From Bordetella petrii (GTDB lineage Bacteria; Pseudomonadota; Gammaproteobacteria; Burkholderiales; Burkholderiaceae_B), in assembly GCF_000067205.1 (NCBI RefSeq), contig NC_010170.1, positions 2,666,001 to 2,730,000 of the forward strand: a DNA stretch of 64,000 bases, read 5' to 3'. The position numbers and the translations under genes were made by a program. Position 1 is the first letter of the stretch, and every line of letters begins with the position of its first letter. The notes beneath the pieces were generated by a model. It searched no databases, was not told the origin of the DNA, and worked only from the letters and a program-made list of their open reading frames with translations. Of this stretch, positions 32,155-43,935 are shown piece by piece.

Positions 32155-33459
32155 CTACGCCGCCGAGCGCTCGCCCAGCGCGGGCCCGGCGTGGCGCGTC
32201 TGCGCGGCCTGGTAGCGCGCCAGGGCCAGGTCATCGGCGCGGATGGCGGGCCGCTGGCCGGTGACCAGATCCGCCACCACCTTGCCGGAGCCGCAGGCCA
32301 TGGTCCAGCCCAGCGTGCCGTGCCCGGTGTTCAGGAACAGATTGGCGTAGCGCGTGGCGCCCACAATGGGGGTGCTGTCGGGCGTCATGGGGCGCAGGCC
32401 GGTCCAGAACTCGGCCTGGGCGACCTCGCCGCAACCGGGATACAGATCGGTCACGACGTGCTCCAGCGTGCGCCGGTGCGCCGGGTTCAGGCCCAGGTCG
32501 AATCCCGCCAGCTCGGCCATGCCGCCAACCCGGATACGGTTGTCGAAGCGCGTGATGGCAACCTTGTAGGTTTCGTCGAGCACCGTGGATACCGGGGCCG
32601 CCTCGGCGCTGGCCAGCGGGATGGTGAGCGAATACCCCTTCACCGGGTAGACGGGCAGCTCCAGGCCCAGGGGGGCCAGGAACCCGCGCGTATAGCTGCC
32701 GAACGCCGCCACATAGCGGTCGGCCGCCAGGGTTTCGCCGCCGACCCGCACGCCGCGGATCTCGGCGCCGCCCGCCACCAGGGCCTCGACGTCTTGCCCA
32801 TAGCGGAACTCCACGCCCAGGCCGGCCGCCAGTTGGGCCAGGCGGCGCGTGAACAGGCGGCAATCGCCGGTTTCGTCGTTGGGCAGGCGCAGGCCGCCGG
32901 CCAGCTTGTGCGCGGTGCGGGCCAGCGCCGGCTCGACGGTTTGCAGACGGGCGCTGTCCAGCAATTCGTAGGGCACGCCACAGGCGTCCAGCACCTGGAT
33001 GTCGCGCTGGGCCGCCTGATACTGGCTGGCGCTGCGGAACAACTGCAGCGTGCCGAGCGTGCGGGCTTCGTACTGGATGCCGGTGTCGGCGCGCAGCTCA
33101 CGCAGGCAATCGCGGCTGTATTCAGCCAGGCGCAGCATGCGTTCTTTATTGACGGTGTAGCGGCCGGCCGTGCAGTTGGCCAGCATCGCGGCCATCCAGC
33201 GCCACTGGTACAGCGTGCCGTCGGGCCGGATCGCCAGCGGCGCGTCTTTCTGGAACAGCCACTTCAGCGCCTTGAAGGGAATGCCGGGCGCCGCCCAGGG
33301 CGTGGAATAGCCCGGCGACACCTGCCCGGCGTTGGCGTAGCTGGTTTCGCAGGCAGCCTCGGGCTGGCGGTCGAGCACCGTGACTTTGGCGCCCTGGCGG
33401 GCCAGGTAATACGCGGTCGTGGTGCCGATGACGCCGCTGCCCAGGACGATGACGTGCAT
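32155..33459 (-). CDS. dadA: D-amino acid dehydrogenase small subunit
   Basis: FAD-dependent oxidative deaminase that feeds electrons from D-amino acids (chiefly D-alanine) to the respiratory chain at the inner membrane. It begins MHVIVLGSGVIGTTTAYYLA (Rossmann GxGxxG), then TSYANAGQVSPGYS, and WTGLRPMTPDSTPIVG near the C-terminus, as in DadA. 434 aa. GGGGAA precedes the start at 33459. No alanine racemase dadX is adjacent. An Lrp-type regulator is divergent, as in the Pseudomonas dadRAX arrangement. Confidence 0.93.
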   Translation of the reverse strand: MHVIVLGSGVIGTTTAYYLARQGAKVTVLDRQPEAACETSYANAGQVSPGYSTPWAAPGIPFKALKWLFQKDAPLAIRPDGTLYQWRWMAAMLANCTAGRYTVNKERMLRLAEYSRDCLRELRADTGIQYEARTLGTLQLFRSASQYQAAQRDIQVLDACGVPYELLDSARLQTVEPALARTAHKLAGGLRLPNDETGDCRLFTRRLAQLAAGLGVEFRYGQDVEALVAGGAEIRGVRVGGETLAADRYVAAFGSYTRGFLAPLGLELPVYPVKGYSLTIPLASAEAAPVSTVLDETYKVAITRFDNRIRVGGMAELAGFDLGLNPAHRRTLEHVVTDLYPGCGEVAQAEFWTGLRPMTPDSTPIVGATRYANLFLNTGHGTLGWTMACGSGKVVADLVTGQRPAIRADDLALARYQAAQTRHAGPALGERSAA

Positions 33460-33569
33460 GAGAATTCCCCGATTTAGACATGTCACACGAACATTCAAAT
33501 AGTCTAGAAGCGGCGAAGCAGTGAAAAGCACTAAAATCACCCGCTCCAATCCATTTTTCGACTGGCGGT

Positions 33570-33588
33570 CCGGGCCTGGGAGGCCCGG
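33570..33588 (+). promoter_or_regulatory. Leader hairpin just upstream of the Lrp-type gene
   Basis: CCGGGCC-TGGGA-GGCCCGG, a perfect 7-bp stem ending 10 nt before the ATG, next to the presumed ribosome-binding region AAGAG. It could modulate translation of the regulator. Confidence 0.35.
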
Positions 33589-33598
33589 CAAGAGTGAA

Positions 33599-34069
33599 AT
33601 GCGCGAACTCGACCGTATCGACCTGAAAATCCTCGACATTCTGCAGCGCGACGGACGCATCTCCATCACCGACCTGGCCGAACGCATCAACCTGTCGGCC
33701 ACGCCCTGTTCCGAGCGCGTCAAGCGGCTGGAGCGCGAGGGCGTCATCGCCGGGTATCATGCGCGCGTCAATCCCGCCGCCCTGGGCCGAAACTTGCTGG
33801 TGTTCCTGGAAATCAAGCTGTCGGCCAAGTCGGGCGACATGTTCGACAAGGTCAAGCAGGAACTGCTCTACGTGCCCGAAGTCATGGAATGCCACCTGGT
33901 CTCGGGCGACTTCGACTACCTGGTGAAGGCCCGCCTCACCGAAATGAACGAATACCGCCGGCTGCTGGGCGAAATCCTCAAGCGCCTGCCCGCGTCGGCG
34001 GAATCGCGCAGTTATGTGGTCATGGAAGAAATCAAGGAAACCCTGTTCCTGCCCACCCATGGCCACTAA
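33599..34069 (+). CDS. Lrp/AsnC-family regulator, DadR-like
   Basis: 156-aa feast/famine regulator. N-terminal winged HTH (LDRIDLKILDILQRDGRISITDLAERINLS, helix-turn-helix about residues 20-42) followed by a RAM ligand-binding domain with the VMECHLVSGDFDYLVKA segment. ATG at 33599 matches the usual Lrp N-terminus; upstream in-frame codons are non-homologous. Divergent from dadA with a 139-bp shared gap that is AT-rich near 33480-33510, so it probably controls dadA in response to alanine or leucine. Confidence 0.9.
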   Translation: MRELDRIDLKILDILQRDGRISITDLAERINLSATPCSERVKRLEREGVIAGYHARVNPAALGRNLLVFLEIKLSAKSGDMFDKVKQELLYVPEVMECHLVSGDFDYLVKARLTEMNEYRRLLGEILKRLPASAESRSYVVMEEIKETLFLPTHGH

Positions 34070-34114
34070 CGTCGATAGCACGAGGCCCTCGCGCCCAACC
34101 GGAGACCTGTACTC

Positions 34115-34804
34115 ATGACGCGCCTGTACCGATATTTCTTCCGCGGGCTGATCACGGTGTTGCCGATCGCGCTGACGATCTACGTGCTGTACATCCTGCT
34201 GGCCTGGACCGAACGGGCGGCGCTGGCCCTGCTCAGCCCGTTCATCGGCAGTTTCTACATTCCCGGCATGGGCCTGGTGCTGGGCGTGCTGGGTATTCTG
34301 CTGATCGGCTACCTGGTCTCGAAAGAGCGCGTGCAACGCGTTTTCCACCTGGTGGAGATGCCGTTCACCAACCTGCCGGTGGTCAAGAGCATTTATTCGT
34401 CGCTCAAGAGCTTCGCCGACTACTTCTCGCCCAGCGCCAAGACCGACACGCAGCACGTGGTGATCCTGCGCATTCCGGGCCAGCCGCTCGAACTGGTGGG
34501 CCTCATCACCCGGCGCGGCGCCGACGGCTTGCCCGACGGCTTCCTGCCGGGCGAGCGCGTGGCCGTGTATTTGCCCATGGGCTACATGATCGGCGGCTAT
34601 ACCGTATTCGTGCCCACCGACTGGGTGCAGCCCATTGATATGTCTGTCGAGGAAGCCATGCGCGCCTCGCTGATTGCGTGGATGGCGCGCAGCCCCGACG
34701 GTTCGCCCGCGGCGCGGCCCGAGCCGCCTGCTACTCCGCCTGCCACCCCGCCTGCCTCCGAGGCGCCAGCGGCCGTCCCGCCTGGCCCGCCCGCGGCTCC
34801 CTGA
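34115..34804 (+). CDS. DUF502 family membrane protein
   Basis: 229-aa protein with two N-terminal membrane helices (ITVLPIALTIYVLYILLAW and GLVLGVLGILLIGYLVS), then the conserved family block MPFTNLPVVKSIYSSLKSFADYF and VAVYLPMGYMIGGYTVFVP. The last ~45 residues are a Pro/Ala-rich disordered tail. DUF502 proteins are widespread in bacteria and plants (LCV/COV-like) without a settled bacterial function. CGGAGA precedes the start. Followed 33 bp later by the Mrr-like membrane protein. Confidence 0.85.
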   Translation: MTRLYRYFFRGLITVLPIALTIYVLYILLAWTERAALALLSPFIGSFYIPGMGLVLGVLGILLIGYLVSKERVQRVFHLVEMPFTNLPVVKSIYSSLKSFADYFSPSAKTDTQHVVILRIPGQPLELVGLITRRGADGLPDGFLPGERVAVYLPMGYMIGGYTVFVPTDWVQPIDMSVEEAMRASLIAWMARSPDGSPAARPEPPATPPATPPASEAPAAVPPGPPAAP

Positions 34805-34837
34805 ACCCGCCCAGACCCGCCTGCCCAGGAATTTTCC

Positions 34838-35431
34838 ATGAAACTCATGGCCAAGAACTCGCTGTTCGCCATTTTGCTGCGCTCCCCATGGTGGATCAGC
34901 CTGCTGGTGGCGGCCGTACTGATCATCATCGGACTGGCGGCGCTGCCGCCTGCCTACGCGCCGTTTCCGGTCTTTGCGGCCATTCCGTTCCTGGCGATTG
35001 CCGGCATCGCCGCCTGGAAGCAGCGCGGCAAGCCTTCGCCGGCGCGGGTCGAGCAAACCGCCAGCGCCCTGGCCGCGCTGTCCTGGCCCGCCTTTGCCGA
35101 CGCGTTGGAAGCCGCGCTGCGCCGCGACGGCTGCGAGGTCAGGCGCCTGGATGGCGCGGCGGCCGATTTCGAAGTCACCCGCGCCGGCGGTGGCCGCGCC
35201 CTGCTGGCCGCGCGCCGCTGGAAGGCGGCCCATACCGGCGTCGAGCCTCTGCAACGGCTGGAAGCCGCCCGGGCCAGTGCCGGCGCCGGCACGAGCATCT
35301 ACGTGGCACTGGGCGCCCCCTCGGCGCCGGCCCGCGACTACGCCGCCCGCCACAACATCAGTTTCATGGATGCCGAGGCGCTGGCGCGCCTGCTGCCGGC
35401 AGGTGTGCCGCAAGCGCCCCGCCAGCAGTAG
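34838..35431 (+). CDS. Membrane-anchored restriction-endonuclease-like (Mrr-type) protein
   Basis: 197 aa. Two N-terminal membrane helices (residues ~17-60) followed by a cytoplasmic domain that resembles the small Mrr_cat fold: LSWPAFADALEAALRRDGCEVRRLDGAAADFEVTRAGG, then ALLAARRWKAAHTGVEPLQRL. The PD-(D/E)xK pattern would be D-F-E-V...ALLAARRWK, where the usual catalytic lysine of a QxK motif is not evident (LLAAR), so it may be inactive. The later YVALGAPSAPARDYAARHNISFMDAEALARLL matches the family's C-terminal strand-helix. Function unknown. Confidence 0.62.
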   Translation: MKLMAKNSLFAILLRSPWWISLLVAAVLIIIGLAALPPAYAPFPVFAAIPFLAIAGIAAWKQRGKPSPARVEQTASALAALSWPAFADALEAALRRDGCEVRRLDGAAADFEVTRAGGGRALLAARRWKAAHTGVEPLQRLEAARASAGAGTSIYVALGAPSAPARDYAARHNISFMDAEALARLLPAGVPQAPRQQ

Positions 35432-35498
35432 AATCTGGCGCCTGACGGCGCGCGCAGCCTTCCCTCACTGCCCGCGCGCCGCGCTTCGGAGCCCACCC

Positions 35499-36638
35499 AT
35501 GCCCCCCATCGAAACGTCTTGCCCGCCCGCCCCGCGGCAAGGCATCCGCATTGCCGCGCCCGACGCCGGCGCGCTGCAGGCCGAATGCCAGGCGGCTCGA
35601 AACTTTCTGCAGGGGTTGGGCCTGGCGCGGTACGTGCAGGCGGTGCCCGACGGTCCGCACGCCATGCATTTCGAACCCAGCCAGGCCCTGCTGGACCAGG
35701 CGCCCCAGCGCGACACCACCGCGCTGTGCGCCCGCCTGGGGCTCGATACCGAAGCCCGTGCCGACGACCTGGCGCGTGAAATCCTGCTGGCCATGTTGCT
35801 CGGGCCCGTAGCCTTTCCGTTTCCCGACGCCGCCGAGCTGCGCAGCGCCGTGCGCATCCGCCAGCACATTGTGCAGGCCGCCCGCAAAACCGCCCTGGCC
35901 TTCGACACCGAACAGGCCGAACGGCCGGCCGGTTACTGGCGCTACGACGAGGCGCGCGGCTTCACCATCGAGCCGGGCGTGTCGTTGATCGAGGCCTTGC
36001 AGAAGGCCACGCAGCCCGATGCCTCGGGCAAGCTGTATTCGTTTTCTTGCTACCGCGCCACCGAATACGTCACGCTGCTGGGCATTGCCCTGGAACTGCG
36101 GGATGCGCATCCGGCGCTGTACGCGCGGCTGGAACGCCAATGGCAGACGCGCGCCATCATGTCCGGGCCGTTCCATGACGTGTTCCTGCGTGAATACGGC
36201 TCGATGGACGCTCCGCTGCCGCCCCGCTACTACGTGCCAGGCGACCGGCTGTGGTTCCGCAACCCCGACGCGCACTCGTCCAACGTGGAAGGTTACGAAG
36301 GTTCGTGGGTGTTCTACCTGGGTAGCGGCCTGTTCAACAATTTCTGGAAGCGCGACCAGCCCTACACCCTGACCAGCAAGTGCGTCGAGATCTACCACTG
36401 GCGTGACGGCGCGCGCCAGGACGGACAGGGCCGGCTGGTGCTGGACGAAGCCATCGTCGAAGAGCGGGTGGCGCGCAGCCTGGCCGACCCGGCCATGGTG
36501 CGGGACATTCTGGCGCGCATGCTGCGGCGGCGCGACCCGCAAGGCGTCTACGCCGAAGGCGGCTGCATCGACGCCACCCGCGAATGCGCGCAATGGGTAC
36601 TGCCGGGCACGGCGCAGATCGTACTGCCCGATGCGTGA
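35499..36638 (+). CDS. Transglutaminase-like (Bacillus Tgl-related) protein
   Basis: 379-aa cytoplasmic-looking protein. Residues ~145-300 resemble the Bacillus spore protein-glutamine gamma-glutamyltransferase Tgl: YWRYDEARGFTIEPG, LYSFSCYRATEYVTLLG with Cys184 at the place of the catalytic Cys, and PGDRLWFRNPDAH...YEGSWVFYLGSG. The Glu next to the Cys and the Glu of the RGEN loop in Tgl appear as Ser here, and the Tgl His is not obvious. It is therefore either a divergent enzyme or an inactive relative. The N-terminal ~110 residues and C-terminal ~80 (EERVARSLADPAMVRDILARML) are not recognised. CGGAG precedes the ATG; no signal peptide. Confidence 0.5.
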   Translation: MPPIETSCPPAPRQGIRIAAPDAGALQAECQAARNFLQGLGLARYVQAVPDGPHAMHFEPSQALLDQAPQRDTTALCARLGLDTEARADDLAREILLAMLLGPVAFPFPDAAELRSAVRIRQHIVQAARKTALAFDTEQAERPAGYWRYDEARGFTIEPGVSLIEALQKATQPDASGKLYSFSCYRATEYVTLLGIALELRDAHPALYARLERQWQTRAIMSGPFHDVFLREYGSMDAPLPPRYYVPGDRLWFRNPDAHSSNVEGYEGSWVFYLGSGLFNNFWKRDQPYTLTSKCVEIYHWRDGARQDGQGRLVLDEAIVEERVARSLADPAMVRDILARMLRRRDPQGVYAEGGCIDATRECAQWVLPGTAQIVLPDA

Positions 36639-36666
36639 ACTGTACGGCTGCGCGGCGCGGCACAAC

Positions 36667-36695
36667 GGTGTCTGACACCTACGGAGTCAGACACC
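36667..36695. repeat. Dispersed intergenic hairpin repeat, copy 4
   Basis: Arms GGTGTCTGAC / GTCAGACACC, perfect 10 bp, 9-nt centre ACCTACGGA. Lies 28 bp after the stop of the transglutaminase-like gene. A degraded version of the same element and its flank follows at about 36730. Confidence 0.8.
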
Positions 36696-36832
36696 TGACG
36701 ATTACGCATTACCCGCTTGACTGCCAAGACGGTATCTACGGAGTCAGCCACGTGACGCTATGCGGCGACGTGATGCGGCGACGTGATGCGGCGGCGTTAT
36801 GCGGCGCCCGGTGTCGCGCGGCGGCCGCCCCA

Positions 36833-36861
36833 GGGGTCAGGCTCCGCAGGTGCCTGACCCC
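36833..36861. repeat. Dispersed intergenic hairpin repeat, copy 5
   Basis: Arms GGGGTCAGGC / GCCTGACCCC, perfect 10 bp around TCCGCAGGT. The outer T of the usual GGTGTC arm is G here and its partner A is C, so pairing is preserved by a double change. Confidence 0.75.
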
Positions 36862-36919
36862 GCGCTTTAGCGAAACAGCCGCCGCAGGTGCCTGACCCCG
36901 CGCTTTAGCGAAACAGCCG
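36844..36919. repeat. 38-bp perfect tandem duplication
   Basis: The segment 36844-36881 (starting CCGCAGGTGCCTGACCCC, ending GCGAAACAGCCG) is repeated without change at 36882-36919. It includes the right arm of hairpin copy 5, so the second unit carries an unpaired half-hairpin. Confidence 0.85.
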
Positions 36920-36930
36920 AGGCGCTCGGC

Positions 36931-36959
36931 GGTGTCTGACGCCTGCGGAGTCAGACACC
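36931..36959. repeat. Dispersed intergenic hairpin repeat, copy 6
   Basis: Arms GGTGTCTGAC / GTCAGACACC, perfect 10 bp around GCCTGCGGA. It lies 17 bp beyond the glpV stop and could end the glp importer transcript. Confidence 0.8.
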
Positions 36960-36975
36960 TGGCGCGCATTCAGGT

Positions 36976-38706
<1,731 letters not shown>

Positions 38707-38804
38707 GACTTCCTCCTCGTTATACCTTCCCGTCTTTTGCTGCAGACCGCGGCCTGGGAAGATGCCGGCCGGCGGCCGTACGCTACAGCTCTTTGTCGGC
38801 TTGC

Positions 38805-39113
38805 CTATCCCTTGCGCATGATCCACGCCAGCAGCAGCATCGAAGCCACGAAACTGATCCACACCGTGGGCGGATCATCCAGCGCGAACCAGTCCATCAT
38901 CTTTTCGCCCAGGCCCACATAGGCCAGGTTGACCCAGGCCGCGGCCATCAGCCCGATGAACAGGCGGTCGCCGCGCGTGGTGGCAATGGGCAAAAAGCCC
39001 TTGCGCAGCCGGGTGGGCGATTTCAGTTCCCACACCGTCATGCCCGCCAGCATCAGGGCGACGCAGATGAAGAACACCGCCACCGGCGTCGTCCACACCA
39101 TCCACTGGAACAT
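38805..39113 (-). CDS. glpU: Small membrane protein of glycerol importer operon (DUF2160, GlpU)
   Basis: 102-aa protein with three hydrophobic segments (TTPVAVFFICVALMLAGMTVW; RLFIGLMAAAWVNLAYVGL; WISFVASMLLLAWIM) and a conserved WELKSPTRLRKGFLPIATTRGDRLF loop. DUF2160 proteins occur almost only between the glycerol ABC permease and binding-protein genes. Role unknown; possibly an accessory subunit of the importer. GGAGGG precedes the ATG. Confidence 0.82.
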   Translation of the reverse strand: MFQWMVWTTPVAVFFICVALMLAGMTVWELKSPTRLRKGFLPIATTRGDRLFIGLMAAAWVNLAYVGLGEKMMDWFALDDPPTVWISFVASMLLLAWIMRKG

Positions 39114-39125
39114 GGCCCTGCCCTC

Positions 39126-40808
<1,683 letters not shown>

Positions 40809-40812
<4 letters not shown>

Positions 40813-41894
40813 GAAATGCGCTCCTCGTTGCGGTAGAAGCAGGTGTGCGGGTTCAGCAGCGGCAGCCACGCCGTGTCGCCCTGGGCGGCCGCGCTGCCGG
40901 CGCGCGCCCGGGCGCGCAAGGTGGCGCCTTCGAAGTCGCCCGTCAGCAGCAAGTAGGTGCCCAGATCCTGCACGCGGGTAATGCGCACCGGCACGGCGCC
41001 CTGGGCGCCCGCGGTACAAGGCTGCAGGTACTCGGGCCGCACGCCCAGGCGCACCTCGCCCGCGCCGGCCAGGGCCTCGGCCATGCCGGCCGGCACGCCC
41101 GACAGGCGGCGCGTGCCCACCGCCAGCGCGCCATCGCGCCACTGCGCGGGCAGGAAGTTCATGCCCGGCGAGCCGATGAAATGCCCCACGAAGGTATGCG
41201 CGGGCCGCTCGAACAGATCGTCAGGGGTGCCGATCTGCACCGCCTTGCCGCGCGACATCACCACCACCTGCTCGGCGAATGTCAGCGCCTCGGTCTGGTC
41301 GTGCGTGACGTAGATCAGCGTCAGCCCGAGTTCCTGGTGGATTTCCTTCAGCTTGCGACGCAACTGCCATTTCAGGTGCGGGTCGATCACGGTCAAGGGC
41401 TCGTCGAACAGCACCGCCGACACATCGCTGCGCACCAGGCCGCGACCCAGCGAGATTTTCTGCTTGGCATCGGCCGACAGCCCGCTGGCGCGCCGGTCCA
41501 GCTGCGCCGACATATCCAGCATTTCGGCGATGCGGCCGACCCGCTCGCGAATGCGCGCCGGCTCCATGCCGCGGTTGCGCAGCGGAAACGCCAGGTTCTG
41601 CGCCACCGTCATGGTGTCGTACACCACCGGAAACTGGAACACCTGGGCAATGTTGCGCTGTTGCGGCGTCAGGTTGGTCACGTCGCGCCCGTCGAACAAA
41701 ATGCGGCCCTGCGAAGGGCGCAGCAGGCCCGAAATGCAGTTCAGCAAGGTTGTCTTGCCGCAGCCGGAGGGGCCCAGCAGCGCATAGGCGCCGCCGTCGC
41801 GAAACGTGAAGCGCAGCGGCAGCAAGGCGTAGTCGTCGTCCGAGCTGGGCGCGCGGACGTACGAATGGGCCAGATCCAGTTCGATGGCCGCCAT
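40809..41894 (-). CDS. glpT: Glycerol ABC transporter ATPase GlpT (degenerate signature motif)
   Basis: MalK-type ATPase with C-terminal TOBE-like domain, 361 aa. Walker A GPSGCGKTT (41-49), Walker B VLFDEP and switch His198 (YVTHDQTEAL) are intact, but the ABC signature reads LSADAKQKISLGRG (139-152) instead of LSGGQ. Together with the changes in GlpS this predicts one degenerate ATP site in the heterodimer. Starts one base inside the glpS stop. Named after the rhizobial operon; not the E. coli GlpT antiporter. Confidence 0.87.
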
Positions 41895-42967
41895 CAGGCT
41901 GCTCCCGCGGGGCGGCCGGCGGCCAGCAGGCGGCCGTCGGCGTCGAAGGCATACAGACTGGCCGGCTCGAAATACAGGGTCAACGGGTCCTCCAGTTCGT
42001 AGCGGTGCACGCCGGGCAGTTGCGCCACCACGGGCCCGGCCGCGGTCATTGCGTGCACATAGGTGTCCGACCCGGAAATCTCGGCCAGCTTGACCGAGCC
42101 TGGCAGCGCCACGCGACCGGTGGCGGGCGTAACATGGAACGCGCCGGCCCGCAGGCCCGCCGTGATTTCCGCCGCGCCGCCGTCGGGCAACGGATACGCG
42201 GCCGTTACGCCGCCGGGCAACGTGATGGTGTCGTGGCCGCGCCGGGCGGCGAACAGGTTCATGGGCGGGTCGCTGAACGCCTGCGCCACCCGCAGCGAGG
42301 CGGGCTGGTGGAACACCTGCGCCGCCGGCCCGTACTGCAGCAGTTCGCCGGCATCCATGACAGCGGTATAGCCGCCCAGCAGCAGCGCCTCGGCCGGCTC
42401 GGTGGTGGCGTACACCACGGTCGAGCCGCCGCCGGCGAACAAAGCCGCCAGTTCGTCGCGCAATTCTTCGCGCAGCTTGTAGTCCAGGTTGACCAGCGGC
42501 TCGTCCAGCAGCACCAGCGGCGCCTCTTTGGCCAGGGCGCGCGCCAGCGCCACGCGCTGTTGCTGGCCGCCGGACAGCTCGGCCGGATGGCGCTCGAGCA
42601 GATGCTCGATGTGCAGGCGCTCGGCCATCGCCCGCACGCGGGCCGCGATCTCGGCGGCGCCGCGCAGCTTCAGCGGCGACGCGATGTTGTCGTACACCGT
42701 CATCGACGGGTAGTTGATGAATTGCTGGTACACCATCGCCACGTTGCGGCGCCGCACCGGCACGCCCGTAACGTCGGCGCCGTCGACCAGGACCCGGCCT
42801 TCGGTGGGGCGGTCCAGGCCCGCCATGATGCGCATGAGCGAAGTCTTGCCCGCCTGCGTGGCGCCCAGCAGCACCGTCATGGCGCCGGGCACGGGGGTCA
42901 GGCTCATGGGATACAGGTGGGTTTGCGACCCGGCCTGCAGGGCGATCTGGTCCAGCGTCAACTGCAT
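41894..42967 (-). CDS. glpS: Glycerol ABC transporter ATPase GlpS (switch-His replaced)
   Basis: First gene of the importer operon, 357 aa. Walker A GATQAGKTS (35-43), Q-loop YQQF, canonical LSGGQQQRVALARAL (131-145) and LLDEPLVNLD (153-162). The switch segment reads VVYATTEPAEAL, with Thr189 where MalK-type proteins have His. The C-terminal half is a regulatory TOBE-type domain. GGAGGAG precedes the ATG. Expressed from the shared operator region with glpR. Confidence 0.88.
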   Translation of the reverse strand: MQLTLDQIALQAGSQTHLYPMSLTPVPGAMTVLLGATQAGKTSLMRIMAGLDRPTEGRVLVDGADVTGVPVRRRNVAMVYQQFINYPSMTVYDNIASPLKLRGAAEIAARVRAMAERLHIEHLLERHPAELSGGQQQRVALARALAKEAPLVLLDEPLVNLDYKLREELRDELAALFAGGGSTVVYATTEPAEALLLGGYTAVMDAGELLQYGPAAQVFHQPASLRVAQAFSDPPMNLFAARRGHDTITLPGGVTAAYPLPDGGAAEITAGLRAGAFHVTPATGRVALPGSVKLAEISGSDTYVHAMTAAGPVVAQLPGVHRYELEDPLTLYFEPASLYAFDADGRLLAAGRPAGAA

Positions 42968-43102
42968 CGTTCTCCTCCAGATGGACGAATGCGCTTCGCT
43001 TTCGTTGTTTTTTTGCTTTTTTGCGTTTTACCTAACAAGCGAAAGAAAAACAATCTTGCAGCGCGGCATTATTTTTCGCTTTTGTTGTTTTATGATGCGA
43101 AT
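42968..43102. promoter_or_regulatory. Divergent glpS/glpR promoter region with three GlpR-like operator repeats
   Basis: 135-bp AT-rich gap. A 15-bp motif CGCTTTYGTTGTTTT occurs at 42997-43011 and 43077-43091 in the same orientation, and an inverted, slightly diverged copy (AAGCGAAAGAAAAACAA) at 43037-43053. Spacing is about 33-40 bp between centres. DeoR-type repressors bind such repeated sites, so GlpR is expected to repress both transcripts until glycerol-3-phosphate accumulates. Confidence 0.65.
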
Positions 43103-43909
43103 ATGACACTGAATCCTCGCCAAAGCGCCCTGGTGGAAATGGTCCGATCCCAGGGGTCGGCCACCATCGAAGCCCTGGCCCGCCATTTCGACGTCACGCT
43201 GCAAACCGTGCGGCGCGACGTCAACCTGCTGGCCGAGGCCGGGCTGCTGTCGCGCTTTCACGGCGGCGTGCGCATCGAAGCCTCCACCATCGAGAACATC
43301 GCCTACCGCAAGCGCCAGGGGCTGCACGCCGAAGCCAAGCAGCGCATCGCGCGGGCCGTGGCGCAGGCCGTGCCCGACGGCTGTTCGCTGATCCTGAACA
43401 TCGGCACCACCACCGAGGCCATCGCGCGCGCGCTGTTGCGCCACCGTGGCCTGCGAGTCATCACCAACAACCTGCACGTGGCCGACATCCTGTCCGATAA
43501 CCCCGATTGCGAAATCATCGTGGCCGGCGGCGTGGTGCGCCCGCGCGACCGCGGCATCGTCGGCGAGGCCACGGTCGATTTCATCCGCCAGTTCAAGGTC
43601 GACATCGGCCTGATCGGCATTTCCGGCATCGAGGCCGACGGCACGCTGCGCGATTACGATTTCCGCGAAGTGCGGGTGGCGCGCAGCATCATCGAGCAAT
43701 CGCGCGAGGTCTGGCTGGCGGCCGACAGCAGCAAGTTCCAGCGCCAGGCCATGGTCGAACTGGCCCACATTTCGCAAATCGACCGCTTCTTCACCGACGC
43801 CTACCCTCAAGAACCCCTGGCGCAAGTGTTGCAAGAGTCCGGCGTGCGCTGCGAGATCGCTGCCGCCGACCCCGACGCCGCCGACGACGAACCGCGCGGC
43901 AGCGCCTGA
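43103..43909 (+). CDS. glpR: Glycerol-3-phosphate regulon repressor (DeoR family)
   Basis: 268 aa. N-terminal DeoR HTH (RQSALVEMVRSQGSATIEALARHFDVTLQTVRRDVNLLAE, recognition helix about residues 32-48), and the DeoR sugar-phosphate sensor domain with ILNIGTTTEAIARAL and VITNNLHVADIL. The segment GEATVDFIRQFKVDIGLIGISGI is typical of GlpR. The start at 43103 gives the family N-terminus; the C-terminal tail (AAADPDAADDEPRGSA) is acidic and extra. Lies 26 bp before glpD. Confidence 0.92.
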   Translation: MTLNPRQSALVEMVRSQGSATIEALARHFDVTLQTVRRDVNLLAEAGLLSRFHGGVRIEASTIENIAYRKRQGLHAEAKQRIARAVAQAVPDGCSLILNIGTTTEAIARALLRHRGLRVITNNLHVADILSDNPDCEIIVAGGVVRPRDRGIVGEATVDFIRQFKVDIGLIGISGIEADGTLRDYDFREVRVARSIIEQSREVWLAADSSKFQRQAMVELAHISQIDRFFTDAYPQEPLAQVLQESGVRCEIAAADPDAADDEPRGSA

Positions 43910-43935
43910 CCCCTATTCCCGCCATACGTCCCAAC

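Larger units (their letters stand above)
36639..36975. other. Intergenic repeat cluster between convergent genes
   Basis: 337 bp with no credible gene. It contains hairpin copies at 36667-36695, 36833-36861 and 36931-36959, a degenerate relic around 36730-36757, short GCGGCGACGTGAT tandem repeats (about 36763-36790), and a 38-bp perfect tandem duplication. The hairpins may end transcription from both sides. Confidence 0.65.
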
